Below are positions 54,341-63,860 of a stretch of DNA of 64,000 nt, piece by piece. Below the pieces are notes generated by a model. The model saw only the letters and a program-made list of their open reading frames with translations. It did no database searches and was not told where the DNA came from. Made by a program: the position numbers and the translations under genes. This DNA is from Acinetobacter lwoffii (GTDB lineage Bacteria; Pseudomonadota; Gammaproteobacteria; Pseudomonadales; Moraxellaceae): assembly GCF_019048525.1 (NCBI RefSeq), contig NZ_CP077369.1, positions 2,728,001-2,792,000 of the forward strand, written 5' to 3'. Within the stretch, counting starts at the first letter, position 1; every line of letters starts with the position of its first letter.

Positions 54341-56068
54341 TTACTGTTCCTCAAAGTTACGCTGATGCAACTGATAATAAGCACCATGTAGCGCAATCAG
54401 TTCGGCATGACTGCCCTGCTCAACAATACGGCCCTGATCCATAACCACAATACGATCCGCGTTTTCAATCGTCGATAGACGATGTGCAATTACGATGGTC
54501 GTACGGTCCTGCATGGCTTTATCAAAGGCACGCTGAATAAAGTATTCCGACTCGTTATCCAGCGCACTGGTCGCTTCATCCAGAATCAGGATAGAGGCAT
54601 TTTTCAAAATTGCGCGTGCGATCGCGATGCGCTGACGCTGGCCACCAGACAGGTTTAAACCCTGGGCACCCAGCTGAGTATCATAACCTTGCGGCAATGC
54701 CATAATAAAATCATGCGCATAGGCTGCCTTTGCTGCCGCGATAATATCTTCATCGGAGGCACCTTCAAGCTGACCATAAGCAATATTTTCCCGCACAGTT
54801 CGGTTAAACAGTACTACTTGCTGGTTCACCATGGCAATTTGGGTTCGCAAGGCGGTAATTTCAAAATCTTCAATCGGTTTCTGATCCAGCAAGATCTGCC
54901 CAGAAGTTGCATCCTGATAACGCACCAGCAGATTCACCAGAGAACTTTTTCCTGCACCAGAACGTCCTACCAGCGCTACTGTTTCACCGGCCTTGACCTG
55001 CAAATTAAAGTCATGAATAGCATGATGGCCATCATCATAAATCAAGTTAACATCTTTAAACTCGATATCGCCTTTTAGGCTATCAGTCAACGTCCCGGTA
55101 TTTTTTTCCTCAGGCATATCCAGCAATTCAAATACTGAATGTGCTGCGGCCATACCCCGTTGAATCTTTTCATTGATATCCGTCAAGGCTTTGATTGGTC
55201 TTGCCAGCATACCCGCCGCAGTAATATAAGCAACAAATTCACCGGCAGAGGTGTCACCCAAGATTTGTGGGCGCAAGGCAATAAACATCACGATACTCAG
55301 TGAAATGGACATGATCAACTGAACGACAGGACTATTCAACTGTTGCACAGCGACCATTTTCAAGCCACGACGCAAGTTTTCAAGCGAGTTCTGTTTAAAG
55401 CGTTCCTGCTCAGAACTTTGCCCGCCAAAACCCTTGACGATCAGGTTGGCATTCACCGTTTCCTGCACTACATGGTTCACATCACCCATGGTGTCTTGTA
55501 CTTGTTGCGATAATTTACGCATCCGTCTTGCAGCTTTACTGATAATAAAACCTATGACGGGTGCAAAAATCAGGATACACATGGTCAGACGCCAGTTGGT
55601 ATACAACAGGTAGCCTAATAATGCCAGGGTGATCAAACCTTGTTGCAACAAGGTTCTTAGGGCTTCAGTTGAAGCAGCGGTTAGCTGTTCAACGTTATAC
55701 ATGATTTTGGCAGTAATATGCCCGCTGGTATTGTCCAGATAATACTGGGAAGGTAAGCGCAGCAATTTTGCAAAAACTTCCTGACGGATATTGAATACCA
55801 GATTCCGGGAAATTACCGCAGTAAAATATCCACCCATGAACAAACCCAAGCCCCGGAAGAACATGAGTATGACCACTAAAAACGGGAAAAGTGATGTGAA
55901 ACTCTGGTCTTTATTTTGAATCGCCTCAATAATATATTCCAGTAATTTAGCGACAGAAACTTCCGTAGCCGCATTAATAGAAAAACCCAACAGGACAAGC
56001 AATGCAATGCCCCAAAACGGTTTTAAATAACTTAAAAGGCGAAGATAGACCTTAAAATCGTGCTTCAC
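54341..56068 (-). CDS. msbA: Lipid A flippase MsbA (ABC transporter)
   Basis: 575 residues. Six membrane helices then a nucleotide-binding domain: Walker A GRSGAGKSS, signature LSGGQRQRIAIARAIL, Walker B LILDEATSALD, and H-loop IAHRLSTIENADRI. Flips lipid A-core across the inner membrane. ATG at 56068 overlaps the exbD stop (TAATG). Confidence 0.96.
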   Translation of the reverse strand: MKHDFKVYLRLLSYLKPFWGIALLVLLGFSINAATEVSVAKLLEYIIEAIQNKDQSFTSLFPFLVVILMFFRGLGLFMGGYFTAVISRNLVFNIRQEVFAKLLRLPSQYYLDNTSGHITAKIMYNVEQLTAASTEALRTLLQQGLITLALLGYLLYTNWRLTMCILIFAPVIGFIISKAARRMRKLSQQVQDTMGDVNHVVQETVNANLIVKGFGGQSSEQERFKQNSLENLRRGLKMVAVQQLNSPVVQLIMSISLSIVMFIALRPQILGDTSAGEFVAYITAAGMLARPIKALTDINEKIQRGMAAAHSVFELLDMPEEKNTGTLTDSLKGDIEFKDVNLIYDDGHHAIHDFNLQVKAGETVALVGRSGAGKSSLVNLLVRYQDATSGQILLDQKPIEDFEITALRTQIAMVNQQVVLFNRTVRENIAYGQLEGASDEDIIAAAKAAYAHDFIMALPQGYDTQLGAQGLNLSGGQRQRIAIARAILKNASILILDEATSALDNESEYFIQRAFDKAMQDRTTIVIAHRLSTIENADRIVVMDQGRIVEQGSHAELIALHGAYYQLHQRNFEEQ

Positions 56069-56493
56069 TAATAACCTCGGGTGGGTACTTTGGTACTGAT
56101 ATTAATATTTACAAATCCGAGCTGACCGGCCACGTCCATGACACGAATCACGTCCTGATGGCTGGCTTTTGCGTCAGCTGCAATGACAAACATTAAATCA
56201 CGGCGTTCATTAGAAATCTGTTTAATTGCAGTATTTAAATCCGCGACTTCCTTACTGGCCAAGGATTGACCATTGACTGCGTAATGACCATTGGCATCCA
56301 CAATCACTTCAACTTTCTGATCATAGCTTTTAGGCGGTACACCTTGCGCATCCGGCAAGGTCAGATTCATTCGGCTCATTTGGCTAAATGTCGTCGACAA
56401 AAGTAAAAAGACCAGAATAAACAGCAGACAATCAATCATCGGTGTCAGATTAATATGTACATCTTCCACCTGGTTGCGTTTGAATTTCATCAT
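56068..56493 (-). CDS. exbD: Biopolymer transport protein ExbD
   Basis: 141 residues. One N-terminal membrane helix (LTPMIDCLLFILVFLLLS) with the proton-path Asp21, then a periplasmic domain. Works with ExbB to energise TonB-like systems. Its stop overlaps msbA. Neighbourhood to msbA/lpxK is typical of this group; it could instead be a TolR-type partner, but no tolA is near. Confidence 0.93.
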   Translation of the reverse strand: MMKFKRNQVEDVHINLTPMIDCLLFILVFLLLSTTFSQMSRMNLTLPDAQGVPPKSYDQKVEVIVDANGHYAVNGQSLASKEVADLNTAIKQISNERRDLMFVIAADAKASHQDVIRVMDVAGQLGFVNINISTKVPTRGY

Positions 56494-56500
56494 CCGCCTC

Positions 56501-57139
56501 CTAGCTGGCTTTTTGCATGTCTTGATCTATGTCTGCATGATTACGATAAAAAAGATCCGCATGAAACAAAGTCGCTTGCTGCTCAAGTTCAGCCACATAT
56601 TCCTGAACAAGACGCTGAAAATAACGGTGCGCAAACAGTGCAGGAATTGCAATCAACATACCGGCTGCCGTGGTAATTAAAGCCTTGGAAATACCCGGCA
56701 TCATCAATACCGGATCACTCCCGGTACCTACATCGATCATCAGGAAAGATTCAATAATCCCAAGTACAGTTCCCAATAAACCGAGTAAAGGCGCAACTGC
56801 ACTCAAAGTTCCCAGAAAATTAATGTTTTTTTCCAGATAACCAATTTCCTGTGATGCCACCACTTCCATCTGTGCGCGAGCATACTGCTCACCTTGCTGC
56901 TTGCTGGCATAGCCTGCAGTAAATACCCGACCCAAAGTGCTTTGCTTTAAGGCCGCACTTTGATTCATTTTTTGCATGACTTGTGCTGTATTTTGCGAAG
57001 GCCCCATCAACAGTGTCAACGGAAGTACTGCATTCTTTTTCAGGCGAATCAGACGCTCGATCGAAATCGCCAGCATAAAGATAGAACACAAGACCAGGGG
57101 CAGCATAAGCCAGCCACCTGCTTTAACCAATTCCCACAT
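56501..57139 (-). CDS. exbB: MotA/TolQ/ExbB proton channel protein
   Basis: 212 residues. N-terminal helix GGWLMLPLVLCSIFMLAISIERLIRL and the conserved channel segment IGYLEKNINFLGTLSAVAPLLGLLGTVLGIIESF; the late helix is ALITTAAGMLIAIPALFAHR with the threonines facing the channel. Pairs with exbD, 7 bp downstream. Confidence 0.94.
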   Translation of the reverse strand: MWELVKAGGWLMLPLVLCSIFMLAISIERLIRLKKNAVLPLTLLMGPSQNTAQVMQKMNQSAALKQSTLGRVFTAGYASKQQGEQYARAQMEVVASQEIGYLEKNINFLGTLSAVAPLLGLLGTVLGIIESFLMIDVGTGSDPVLMMPGISKALITTAAGMLIAIPALFAHRYFQRLVQEYVAELEQQATLFHADLFYRNHADIDQDMQKAS

Positions 57140-57172
57140 CTAATTTATTCCCCAATAAAAAAAATATATAAA

Positions 57173-58060
57173 TTATTCATCTTCTAAAATAGAAAGAATG
57201 CCATCCAGCTCTTCTAAAGAGTGATAGCTAATAACCAGTTTCCCTTTACCTTGCTTGTTATAGTCAATTTTAACATCTGCACTGAAACGCTCTGAAAGGC
57301 GCTGAGTCAATTGCTGAATATCCGGTGCTACAGCTTCTTTTACTTTTTCTTGTTTAGGTGTATTGAAATCACGGACTAACTGCTCGGTTTGACGAACAGA
57401 CAGACTTTTTTCAATTACGATATCTGCAACTTTGAGCTGATCTTTAGCTTTTAAGGTTAAGATCGCACGTGCATGCCCCATATCCAGCAAACCCTGCTGC
57501 ATAAAGTCTTTCACTTCTTCTGCCAGGCTAAGCAGGCGAAGTAGGTTACTCACTGTCGTACGCGCTTTACCCACGGTATCTGCAATCTCCTGATGGCTTA
57601 AGCCAAATTCTTCATGGAAACGTTGCAGAGCCATCGCCTGATCAATCGGATTCAGATCCTGACGCTGGATGTTTTCAATCAAGGCCAGTGCAATCGCAAC
57701 CTGATCATTCAGATCACGTACAATCGCAGGAACCTCGGTCAAACCCGCCAGCTGTGCAGCACGCCATCGACGTTCACCCGCAATAATCTCGTATGGATAG
57801 CGTTCATCGTCAACCGGACGGATCACGATGGGCTGCATGATGCCATGCTTTTCAATCGATGCTGCCAGTTCCTGCAAATCCTGCTCATTGATATAACGGC
57901 GCGGTTGATATTCACCACGCTTGAGCAAGTTCACATCAATCTGTTTTAGCTGACCATGGTCAAGACCTTGAGCTTCGAGTTGTAATTTTTCTTTTTGAAT
58001 TGAGCCTAGCAAGGCATCCAAGCCACGACCTTTGGCGAGTCCACGTTTCTTGACGGTCAT
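57173..58060 (-). CDS. parB: Chromosome-partitioning protein ParB
   Basis: 295 residues. ParB/Srx box GERRWRAAQLAGLTEVPAIV, which binds CTP in this family, then a HTH (GLSHQEIADTVGKARTTVSNLLRL) that binds parS, and a C-terminal dimer domain. Overlaps parA by 4 bp (ATGA). I see no parS consensus in the window. Confidence 0.96.
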   Translation of the reverse strand: MTVKKRGLAKGRGLDALLGSIQKEKLQLEAQGLDHGQLKQIDVNLLKRGEYQPRRYINEQDLQELAASIEKHGIMQPIVIRPVDDERYPYEIIAGERRWRAAQLAGLTEVPAIVRDLNDQVAIALALIENIQRQDLNPIDQAMALQRFHEEFGLSHQEIADTVGKARTTVSNLLRLLSLAEEVKDFMQQGLLDMGHARAILTLKAKDQLKVADIVIEKSLSVRQTEQLVRDFNTPKQEKVKEAVAPDIQQLTQRLSERFSADVKIDYNKQGKGKLVISYHSLEELDGILSILEDE

Positions 58061-58839
58061 GCTTTACTTCCTTTTTTCACTTTGCTTTTCTTTAATACTT
58101 CAGCTGCCAGATTTAAGTAAGCAACCGCACCCTTTGAGCTTTTTTCAAAATAAATCACCGGCAAACCGTGTGCTGGCGCTTCAGCCAGACGAATATTTCG
58201 TGGAATTACGGTTTCATACAGTTTTTTACCGAAATATTGTTCTAATTCTTCAGAGACATCACGGGTTAAGGCATTACGTGCATCGTACATGGTGCGTAAT
58301 ACACCGACAATTTGCAGGTCCGGATTCAATGCTTGCTGAATCCGATCGATGGTTTGGGTTAAATCAGCCAGACCTTCCAGTGCATAGTATTCACACTGCA
58401 TTGGAATCAGCACACCATCCACGGCTGCCAAAGCATTGACAGTAATCAGGCTAAGACTCGGTGCACAATCGACAATGATATAATCAAATGAAGATTCAAT
58501 TTCTTGCAGGGCATCACGCAAAATGAACTCGCGCCCTTCCTGCTCTGCAATCGCCAACTCAACCCCGGCCAGATCGCGGTTTGCCCCAAGAACCTTGTAA
58601 CCGACTTCCGCTTTAGAGATCGCCGTTTCAATCGGCACTTCACCCAGCAGTACATCCGTGACCGAATAAAGCAGGTCATTCTTCTGAATGCCAGACCCCA
58701 TGGTCGCATTGCCTTGCGAATCCATATCGACCAGCAAAACACGTTTTTTTAACACAGCTAAAGATGCCGCCAAATTTACTGCGGTTGTGGTTTTACCTAC
58801 ACCACCTTTTTGGTTTGCAATCGCAATAATTTGTGCCAT
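58057..58839 (-). CDS. parA: Chromosome-partitioning ATPase ParA (Soj)
   Basis: 260 residues. Deviant Walker A at the N-terminus: IANQKGGVGKTTTAVNLAA, with the signature Lys; Walker A' LLVDMDSQGNAT and Walker B YIIVDCAPSL. Moves ParB-parS complexes during segregation. Lies 24 bp after rsmG on the same strand, the usual gidB-parA-parB order. Confidence 0.97.
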   Translation of the reverse strand: MAQIIAIANQKGGVGKTTTAVNLAASLAVLKKRVLLVDMDSQGNATMGSGIQKNDLLYSVTDVLLGEVPIETAISKAEVGYKVLGANRDLAGVELAIAEQEGREFILRDALQEIESSFDYIIVDCAPSLSLITVNALAAVDGVLIPMQCEYYALEGLADLTQTIDRIQQALNPDLQIVGVLRTMYDARNALTRDVSEELEQYFGKKLYETVIPRNIRLAEAPAHGLPVIYFEKSSKGAVAYLNLAAEVLKKSKVKKGSKA

Positions 58840-58863
58840 GTTGACCCCGATTTTCCAAAAATT

Positions 58864-59502
58864 TTAAATACGTTTTAATAGAAGTAAATGACGCTGTTCG
58901 TCTAAGCGCGGAACTTTAAGTTCAATAATCTCACAACTAAATTCATTTTTTAAAGTAGCAACTTCATCTTCAGGAATTAAGCCTTTCATTGAGGCAATAA
59001 TTGTTTGCTCATGCATATATGGCTTAGAAGCATCAACAAAGTCTGTTAATGATGCAAAGGCACGACTGGTAATCACATCAAATTGACCCAGCTCATTGAT
59101 GCTGTCTTCATTTTCAACACGCGTTTGCACGGCAATGACATTTTTGAGTTTTAAGTCAGCAATAAACTGCTTAAGGAAACGAATTTTTTTACCGTTAGAA
59201 TCCAGTAATACACATTCACGCTCAGGCTGACATAAAGCAATGATCATGCCCGGCATACCACCACCTGTGCCGATATCCAGCAATCTGCCCGCTGGCAGAT
59301 CTTTCAGAATGCTCAGACTGTCGAGCAGATGCTTGACCAGCATTTCCTTAGGATCACGGATTGCAGTCAGATTATATGCTTTGTTCCACAGCACCAAAGC
59401 ATCCTGATACTTGAGTAATAAATTTAAAGCCTCATCAGATAGCTCTAAACCCAAAGCCTGGCTACCCTGCTTTAGTTCTTGAAAAAACATGTGCATAAAC
59501 AA
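58864..59502 (-). CDS. rsmG: 16S rRNA m7G527 methyltransferase
   Basis: 212 residues. Methylates G527 of 16S rRNA; loss gives low-level streptomycin resistance. SAM site RLLDIGTGGGMPGMIIAL, and VITSRAFASLTDFV. Possible starts are Met1, Met3 or Met5 (MFMHMFFQELKQG), not separable here. No mnmG upstream in the window; murU follows instead. Confidence 0.96.
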   Translation of the reverse strand: MFMHMFFQELKQGSQALGLELSDEALNLLLKYQDALVLWNKAYNLTAIRDPKEMLVKHLLDSLSILKDLPAGRLLDIGTGGGMPGMIIALCQPERECVLLDSNGKKIRFLKQFIADLKLKNVIAVQTRVENEDSINELGQFDVITSRAFASLTDFVDASKPYMHEQTIIASMKGLIPEDEVATLKNEFSCEIIELKVPRLDEQRHLLLLKRI

Positions 59503-59581
59503 TCTACGCTCGAAAAAGTTAGGTGGAAGTATACCGTTTTCTCTATATTGGCACAGTAGGCAGTGCTTAGCGAATATTCAC

Positions 59582-60271
59582 TTAAGCAAACTTCCCTTCA
59601 CGGATCGCCGTATCCAGTGCCGTTAAACGCTCTGGGGTTCCTACGTCAACCCAAATGCCTGCCAGTTTAGAAGCTGCAACCTGCTGATTCTGCATTGCTG
59701 CTTTTAGCAACGGAGCCAAAGGACGTTTGCCAGTCTCTAAGACTTGGAACATCTTCGGATCAAGTACGGATACACCACTAAAAGTCAGGTTCTCACCTCC
59801 GACTTGCTGATCAAAGGTATAAGCTTTACCTTCTGCAAGCGTGAAATCACCCTCTGGGTGTTGTTCAGGGTTCTGCACAAGTACGAGATGCGCCAAATTA
59901 TCCTTTAGATCAATATCCAGTAAAGGTGCAAAATCCATCGTGGTCCAGACATCACCATTTAACAGAATAAAAGGTTCATCACCGAGTAGCGGCAAGGCAT
60001 TAATGATTCCACCAGCGGTTTCCAGACCTTCACCCTCATGTGACCAAAGGATGTTAATGCCAAATCGTGAACCATCGCCCAAAGCTTCTGCGAGTTTTTC
60101 ACCGAGCCAAGCCGTATTGATGACAATTTCAGTAACACCGATCGCAGCCAGTTTTTCAATATGCCAGACGATAAGCGGTTTGCCACCTACCTCAAGCAAA
60201 GGCTTGGGGGTATGCAAAGTTAATGGGCGCATACGATTGCCGAGTCCTGCGGCCAAAATCATCGCTTTCAT
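59582..60271 (-). CDS. murU: N-acetylmuramate alpha-1-phosphate uridylyltransferase
   Basis: 229 residues. Makes UDP-MurNAc from MurNAc-1-phosphate in cell-wall recycling. Nucleotidyltransferase loop ILAAGLGNRMRPLTLHTPKPLLEVGGKPLI, LLNGDVW metal site and GIWVDVGTPERL. Starts immediately after the amgK stop (TAAATG), so the two are translationally coupled. The pathway bypasses MurA and gives fosfomycin tolerance in species that have it. Confidence 0.95.
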   Translation of the reverse strand: MKAMILAAGLGNRMRPLTLHTPKPLLEVGGKPLIVWHIEKLAAIGVTEIVINTAWLGEKLAEALGDGSRFGINILWSHEGEGLETAGGIINALPLLGDEPFILLNGDVWTTMDFAPLLDIDLKDNLAHLVLVQNPEQHPEGDFTLAEGKAYTFDQQVGGENLTFSGVSVLDPKMFQVLETGKRPLAPLLKAAMQNQQVAASKLAGIWVDVGTPERLTALDTAIREGKFA

Positions 60272-61291
60272 TTAGGCCGCTACCTCGTATGAACCATATT
60301 TTGCTTCAAAGGCAGGCATCACTTTTTCATGAATGAACTGCATGAATGGCTCTAGTTCTATATAAGCCTTAGACTCTTCAAGCAGATACCACATCACACG
60401 TGGTAAATCTTTGAGATAACCCGACTTGCCATCACGTTCAAACAGACGCACAAAAATACCGAGGATCTTGATATGACGCTGAATTGCCATCATGTCGGCA
60501 TCTTTTTTAAACTGTTCAAAGTCACGGTTTTCTTTAACAGATGCTGGCAATAACTCATAGAAATTTTTGAACCAGCGATACACACGGTCGGCATTCCACT
60601 GCACATAAGCATCACGGGTAATCGAAATCAGGTCATAGGTATCAGCACCAATGACTGCATCCTGAAAATCAATCACACCGAGTTCGGTTTCATTGTCGAT
60701 TTTCATCAGGTTACGGCTATGAAAGTCCCGATGTACAATTACCTGAGGTTGTGCCAAAGCGGTATTGGCCAGAATCGCAAAAGTGCGTTTGATCAAGGCG
60801 CTTTCTGATTCAGTCAGTTGAACCTTTAACGCTGGTAACATCCAGTCAGTCAGCAATTCCATTTCCGAGATCAGTTTTTCATAAGAATATGCCGGGAAAT
60901 GCCCTTCTCCAGCAATCGATTGTAGTTGAATGAGCTGCTTAAAGCTTTGCTCATAATAGGCATCTACAGTCTCGTCATTCAGGAGATTCGACAGCAGCAC
61001 ATCACCAAAGTCTTCGAGCAGTAAAAAGCCATTTTCCAGGTCTTTTGCCACGATATGCGGAACACGCACGCCATGTGCATCAAAAAACTCATCTATCGTC
61101 ACAAAAGGCACACAATCTTCTTTTTCTGGTGGTGCATCCATCAGCATAAATGTTTTATTATTCAGTTTGATTCGTGCATAACGACGGAAGCTGGCATCAC
61201 CTGCTAAAAAATGAGTTTCAAATTGATCTGAACCGAGTACAGAGGCAATCCAAGATTGTATCAATTGTTCGCGTTGTGTATTCATTTGCAA
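60272..61291 (-). CDS. amgK: N-acetylmuramate/N-acetylglucosamine kinase
   Basis: 339 residues, aminoglycoside phosphotransferase fold. Phosphorylates MurNAc and GlcNAc at C1. Catalytic loop VIHRDFHSRNLM and metal Asp in GVIDFQDAVIGADTYDLIS. N-lobe FRRYARIKLNNKTFMLMDAPP. Adjacent to murU, which uses its product. Divergent from lptD, 106 bp between them. Confidence 0.95.
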   Translation of the reverse strand: MQMNTQREQLIQSWIASVLGSDQFETHFLAGDASFRRYARIKLNNKTFMLMDAPPEKEDCVPFVTIDEFFDAHGVRVPHIVAKDLENGFLLLEDFGDVLLSNLLNDETVDAYYEQSFKQLIQLQSIAGEGHFPAYSYEKLISEMELLTDWMLPALKVQLTESESALIKRTFAILANTALAQPQVIVHRDFHSRNLMKIDNETELGVIDFQDAVIGADTYDLISITRDAYVQWNADRVYRWFKNFYELLPASVKENRDFEQFKKDADMMAIQRHIKILGIFVRLFERDGKSGYLKDLPRVMWYLLEESKAYIELEPFMQFIHEKVMPAFEAKYGSYEVAA

Positions 61292-61397
61292 TTAATTCTA
61301 ATACAGGCTGAGTTTTTAAAGTGCTAAGTGTAGCTACTTATCAACTTTTTCTCTATGATGCGACAATAATTAATTGCGATAAAAGCATGATTGGTTA

Positions 61398-63860
61398 ATG
61401 AGACAAATGAAGCATCACTTTAAAATAAATCCTCTAGCGACTGCGATCTTAACCCTTTTATGTGGCAGCTCAGCCTCCGGCTATGCTGCATCAAATGTCT
61501 CGTCCGATGTAAATGCAGAACAACTCAAACAGCGCATAAATGAGACCTATCCAGGTGAAGCATTCTTTTCGCAATACTATGTCGACAAATCCTCAGCTGA
61601 AGCACAGCAGCGGCAGGAAAAATACTTAAGTTCGGCTTATTGTGAAGGCACCTGGGTGACCCCGATTGCCCCAGATGCAGCAACCGTTGCGCCAGATCAG
61701 GCTACATCTACCATTACTGCAGATTATGGACACTACAATCCAGCAGGTGACTCTTATTTAGAAGGCAATGTCATCATTGACCAGCAAGGTCGCCAGATTC
61801 GTGCTGAACGCGTAACGATTGATCAAACCCAGACCTATGCCAAAGCAGAAGGTCGGGTACAACTTGCTCAGGGTGGCCTGCTCTCACAAAGTGATGATAT
61901 TAATTATAATTTAAAGACCCAAGAAGGCGACCTAAATAACAGCTTCTATATTGCCGAGCAGCAACATGCGCATGGTCGGGCAGAAAAGATCGCCAGAACC
62001 TCGACCGAGACGGTAGAACTGGAAAATGCGACCTATACCACCTGTCCACCTGAGCAAAAACCAACCTGGAAAATCCAGGCAGAAAAGATCAAGCTGAACC
62101 AGGAAACTGGACGTGGTGAAACCCGCAATACCAAGCTATATGTTAAAGATGTTCCGGTCTTGGCAGTTCCCTATTTCAACTTCCCGATTGATGACCGCCG
62201 CACTACCGGTATTCTGACGCCGACATTTGGCTTTACCAATGATGGTGGTCTGGAACTGGGTGTTCCGGTTTACCTGAATTTAGCGCCGCAATATGATGCG
62301 ACGATTACGCCGCGTTATATTGGCGATCGTGGTACGATGTTAGACGGTGAGTTTCGCTATCTGACTGAAAATTATGGTGAAGGCCGTATTTGGGGAGGTT
62401 ATTTACCTTCCGATGAAAGCTATAGCGATGAAGACCGTAAAAGCCTGCATTTCTTACATAACTGGCAGATCAATAATCAACTATCAACCAACCTTGAATA
62501 TAACTACGCTTCAGACAAAGATTACTTTGCCGATCTGGATAATAACCCGAACTCTAAAACTGACCTGAACTTACGCCGTGCCTGGGAAGTCAATTATAAA
62601 AATGGTATTCCTGGCTTAAAGGCACAATTCAAAGTCGAAGACTTCCAAACCCTAGATCCAACCGTACTGGATGAAGATCGTCCTTATGCACGTCTGCCGC
62701 AGCTTTTAGTCAATTACAAAACTGGCAATCCATTGGGATTACAGCTTGAGTTTAATAACGACACAGCATATTTCCAGAAGGATCTGAGAAATTTCGCTGA
62801 TACTGATCCAACGGGTGAGAAGGTATATCAACCGAGTGGTACACGGATCTATAATGACTTTTCCGTGCGTTATAATCATTTTACCCCGTGGTCATTCTTC
62901 ATTCCTCAGGCGACTGTACGCAACATCAATACTTTCTATGATGAAAAAACCCAAAGCCGTAGCGCGTCTAGTGAAAATAATTCAATTGTGGTGCCACAAT
63001 TCACGCTGGACACCGGCTTAATTTTTGAAAAAGAAGGTACGTATTTACAGACCTTAACGCCTCGTCTGTTCTATGCGTATTCACCTTATGAGAACCAGCA
63101 GAATCAGCCAAACTTTGATTCAGTCGTCGCTTCGATTAATTATGATCAACTTTTCAGTGCGCGTCGCTTTTATGGTAATGACCGCCTGGAAGACAATAAC
63201 TTTGCCTCCTTAGGTCTGAGCTATAGCCTATTTAATGAAGAAGGTCTGGAGCGCCTGCGTGCCAGCGTTGGACAGAGCTTTTTCTTTGAAGATCGCCGTG
63301 TAACGTTGGAAAATGATGCAGATGAATTCGACCGTGAAAGTCATACTGGCCCTGTAATTCAACTGACCAGCCAGCTGTCAAATAATGTTCACGTTAATCT
63401 GAACTCAAGCTGGATGTCGAATGGATCGAATGCCCAACGAGATTTGCAGGTTTATTATACCGGTGAGCAAGGCAATCTTTATAACCTAGGCTATTTCTAT
63501 CGCAAAGATATTCCGAACCGTCAAAAGAGCTATGATCATGTGGTGGGTTCATTTATCCAGCCGATTGCCAACAACTGGCGTCTGGTTGGACATGCCCAGT
63601 TTGACCTCGACAATAGTGTCGCACGGGAATATTTACTTGGCGTGAACTATGAGTCATGCTGTTGGGGAGTTTCTGTTTACGGTCGCTCATATTACAATGA
63701 CTTAGACGACGTTAATGATTCAAGCGTCAAAGCCAAACGCGCCATTATGGCCGAGGTCAGCCTGAAAGGCTTAGGTGGGTTAAGCAGCAAACTCACCTCA
63801 TTACTAGAAAATCGTATTCTAGGTTTTAACAATATCAATCAAACTTGGACAGAACGTTAA
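61398..63860 (+). CDS. lptD: LPS-assembly protein LptD
   Basis: 820 residues. Outer-membrane barrel that inserts lipooligosaccharide. Signal peptide at the N-terminus (MKHHFKINPLATAILTLLCGSSASGYA); Met4 is an equally likely start. OstA-type beta-jellyroll about 100-260, then the barrel. Cysteines at YCEGTW, TTCPPE and SCCWG give the two-by-two pattern whose disulfides activate the protein. surA begins one base before the stop ends (TAATG), the usual gene order. Confidence 0.95.
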   Translation: MRQMKHHFKINPLATAILTLLCGSSASGYAASNVSSDVNAEQLKQRINETYPGEAFFSQYYVDKSSAEAQQRQEKYLSSAYCEGTWVTPIAPDAATVAPDQATSTITADYGHYNPAGDSYLEGNVIIDQQGRQIRAERVTIDQTQTYAKAEGRVQLAQGGLLSQSDDINYNLKTQEGDLNNSFYIAEQQHAHGRAEKIARTSTETVELENATYTTCPPEQKPTWKIQAEKIKLNQETGRGETRNTKLYVKDVPVLAVPYFNFPIDDRRTTGILTPTFGFTNDGGLELGVPVYLNLAPQYDATITPRYIGDRGTMLDGEFRYLTENYGEGRIWGGYLPSDESYSDEDRKSLHFLHNWQINNQLSTNLEYNYASDKDYFADLDNNPNSKTDLNLRRAWEVNYKNGIPGLKAQFKVEDFQTLDPTVLDEDRPYARLPQLLVNYKTGNPLGLQLEFNNDTAYFQKDLRNFADTDPTGEKVYQPSGTRIYNDFSVRYNHFTPWSFFIPQATVRNINTFYDEKTQSRSASSENNSIVVPQFTLDTGLIFEKEGTYLQTLTPRLFYAYSPYENQQNQPNFDSVVASINYDQLFSARRFYGNDRLEDNNFASLGLSYSLFNEEGLERLRASVGQSFFFEDRRVTLENDADEFDRESHTGPVIQLTSQLSNNVHVNLNSSWMSNGSNAQRDLQVYYTGEQGNLYNLGYFYRKDIPNRQKSYDHVVGSFIQPIANNWRLVGHAQFDLDNSVAREYLLGVNYESCCWGVSVYGRSYYNDLDDVNDSSVKAKRAIMAEVSLKGLGGLSSKLTSLLENRILGFNNINQTWTER

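Noticed and set aside
57173..59581. parS site near parAB
   Set aside because: No palindrome resembling TGTTTCACGTGAAACA was found; only half-site-like strings occur elsewhere (for example inside rpsA).
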